NCBI GenBank assembly: GCA_963817025.1
Contig: CAWFML010000004.1
Location: forward strand, 744,001-808,000
Direction: 5' to 3'
Source: JACMLC01 sp963817025
GTDB lineage: Bacteria > Acidobacteriota > Blastocatellia > Pyrinomonadales > Pyrinomonadaceae
Length of the DNA: 64,000 nucleotides
Shown piece after piece: positions 63,484-64,000 of this stretch (position 1 is its first letter; each line of letters starts with the position of its first letter). The notes beneath the pieces were generated by a model that was not told the DNA's origin, ran no database searches, and saw only the letters and a list, made by a program, of their open reading frames with translations. A program made the position numbers and the translations under genes.

Positions 63484-64000
63484 TTAGTCTTCTTCGTCCG
63501 TGTCTTCGTAATCGCCGTGGTCGGCGTCGCGCCCGCCCGTGCCCGGAATCGGATTGCCCTGCTCGTCAAACTCCATCCCGAAATCGAGGCCCATGCCGTT
63601 CAGTATATCTTTGATTTCGTTCAGAGATTTCTTGCCGAAGTTCTTGGTCGCCAGCATCTCGCGCTCCGAACGTTGGACCAGATCGCGGATAGAACGAATG
63701 TCGGCATTCTTCAAGCAGTTGTACGAGCGCACAGACAGCTCAAGCTCGTCCACGCTCTTGTCGAGCACGTCGTTGCGCGGCAAGGGCGGCCTTTCCAGAT
63801 TGGCATACGCGTAATCATCCGTGTCTTCTTCAAAGTTGATGAAGATGGACATGTGATCTTTGATGAGCTTGGCCGCCAGTCCAATCGCGTCGTCAGGCTT
63901 GACAGAGCCGTCCGTCCAGACCTCTATCGTCAGCTTGTCAAACTCTGTGTTCTGGCCCAGACGCGCGGCTTCGACTGTATAGTTAACCTTCTTGACGGGC
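63484..64000 (-). CDS. rpoA: RNA polymerase alpha subunit, C-terminal part
   Basis: The frame runs off the right window edge; 172 codons are visible. It contains the end of the dimerisation region (KVNYTVEAARLGQNTEFDKL and LTIEVWTDGSVKPDDAIGLA) and the complete alpha C-terminal domain (SVDELELSVRSYNCLKNADI, then IRDLVQRSEREMLATKNFGK KSLNEIKDIL). The end is an acidic tail GGRDADHGDYEDTDEED, not usual in E. coli. The alpha subunit assembles core RNA polymerase and reads UP elements. rplQ lies 107 bp downstream with a repeat between. Confidence 0.97.
   Translation of the reverse strand, partial: PVKKVNYTVEAARLGQNTEFDKLTIEVWTDGSVKPDDAIGLAAKLIKDHMSIFINFEEDTDDYAYANLERPPLPRNDVLDKSVDELELSVRSYNCLKNADIRSIRDLVQRSEREMLATKNFGKKSLNEIKDILNGMGLDFGMEFDEQGNPIPGTGGRDADHGDYEDTDEED

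Overview
The window looks like a piece of an Acidobacteriota chromosome, most likely class Blastocatellia. This is inference from gene content and style: several secreted FG-GAP/VCBS and delta-60 repeat proteins, a Ser/Thr kinase fused to a TolB/PD40-type propeller, an Agl23-like GT-C protein, adjacent TldD and PmbA-type proteases, a bactofilin, and intergenic DNA packed with palindromic repeats. No rRNA, tRNA, CRISPR array, IS transposase or phage gene was found.

Layout. 1-9.6 kb: end of an FG-GAP protein, a sigma factor with a zinc-finger anti-sigma-like partner, smc with a coupled lipoprotein/secreted-type gene, and a second FG-GAP protein behind a sigma-54-type promoter. 10.5-15.9 kb: a membrane glycosyltransferase group (Agl23-like, GT2, Gpi18-like) split by a broken S23/four-helix-bundle gene that sits between terminal inverted repeats. 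16.2-21.7 kb: selA, then a four-gene operon on the minus strand (coiled-coil protein, OmpA-domain membrane protein, Rab-like GTPase, PAS protein). 22.1-32.4 kb: a frameshifted giant delta-60/beta-helix/FG-GAP gene, a small ten-cysteine secreted protein, tldD-pmbA, and a third complete FG-GAP gene with its own sigma-54-type promoter. 32.6-40.8 kb: GT-C-like membrane protein, SnoaL-like protein, two methyltransferases, a class C beta-lactamase-like hydrolase, ychF and bactofilin. 41-54 kb: protein kinase, rarA, a methyltransferase, tatA, an HNH nuclease, prolyl aminopeptidase, a thioredoxin-fold exported protein, and an M16 protease.

54.2-64 kb is a core block read on the minus strand. It runs rpoA, rplQ, accB, accC, rplU, rpmA, obg, nadD, rsfS, a sigma-54 activator, rlmH, a DksA-type zinc-finger gene and comF. 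Ribosome assembly, fatty-acid precursor synthesis and NAD synthesis are thus neighbours. The sigma-54 activator in this block has no receiver domain and could serve the sigma-54-type promoters seen upstream of the FG-GAP genes (inference).

The most distinctive property is between the genes. At least six families of palindromic repeats fill nearly every gap. They occur in head-to-head and tail-to-tail pairs, nested in one another, with a flipped loop, or inserted in frame into a coding region, and several donate the last codons of neighbouring genes. One family has identical ends to the S23 gene unit at 13393-13824, which suggests that unit is a mobile intervening-sequence-like element and that the solo hairpins are its non-coding relatives.
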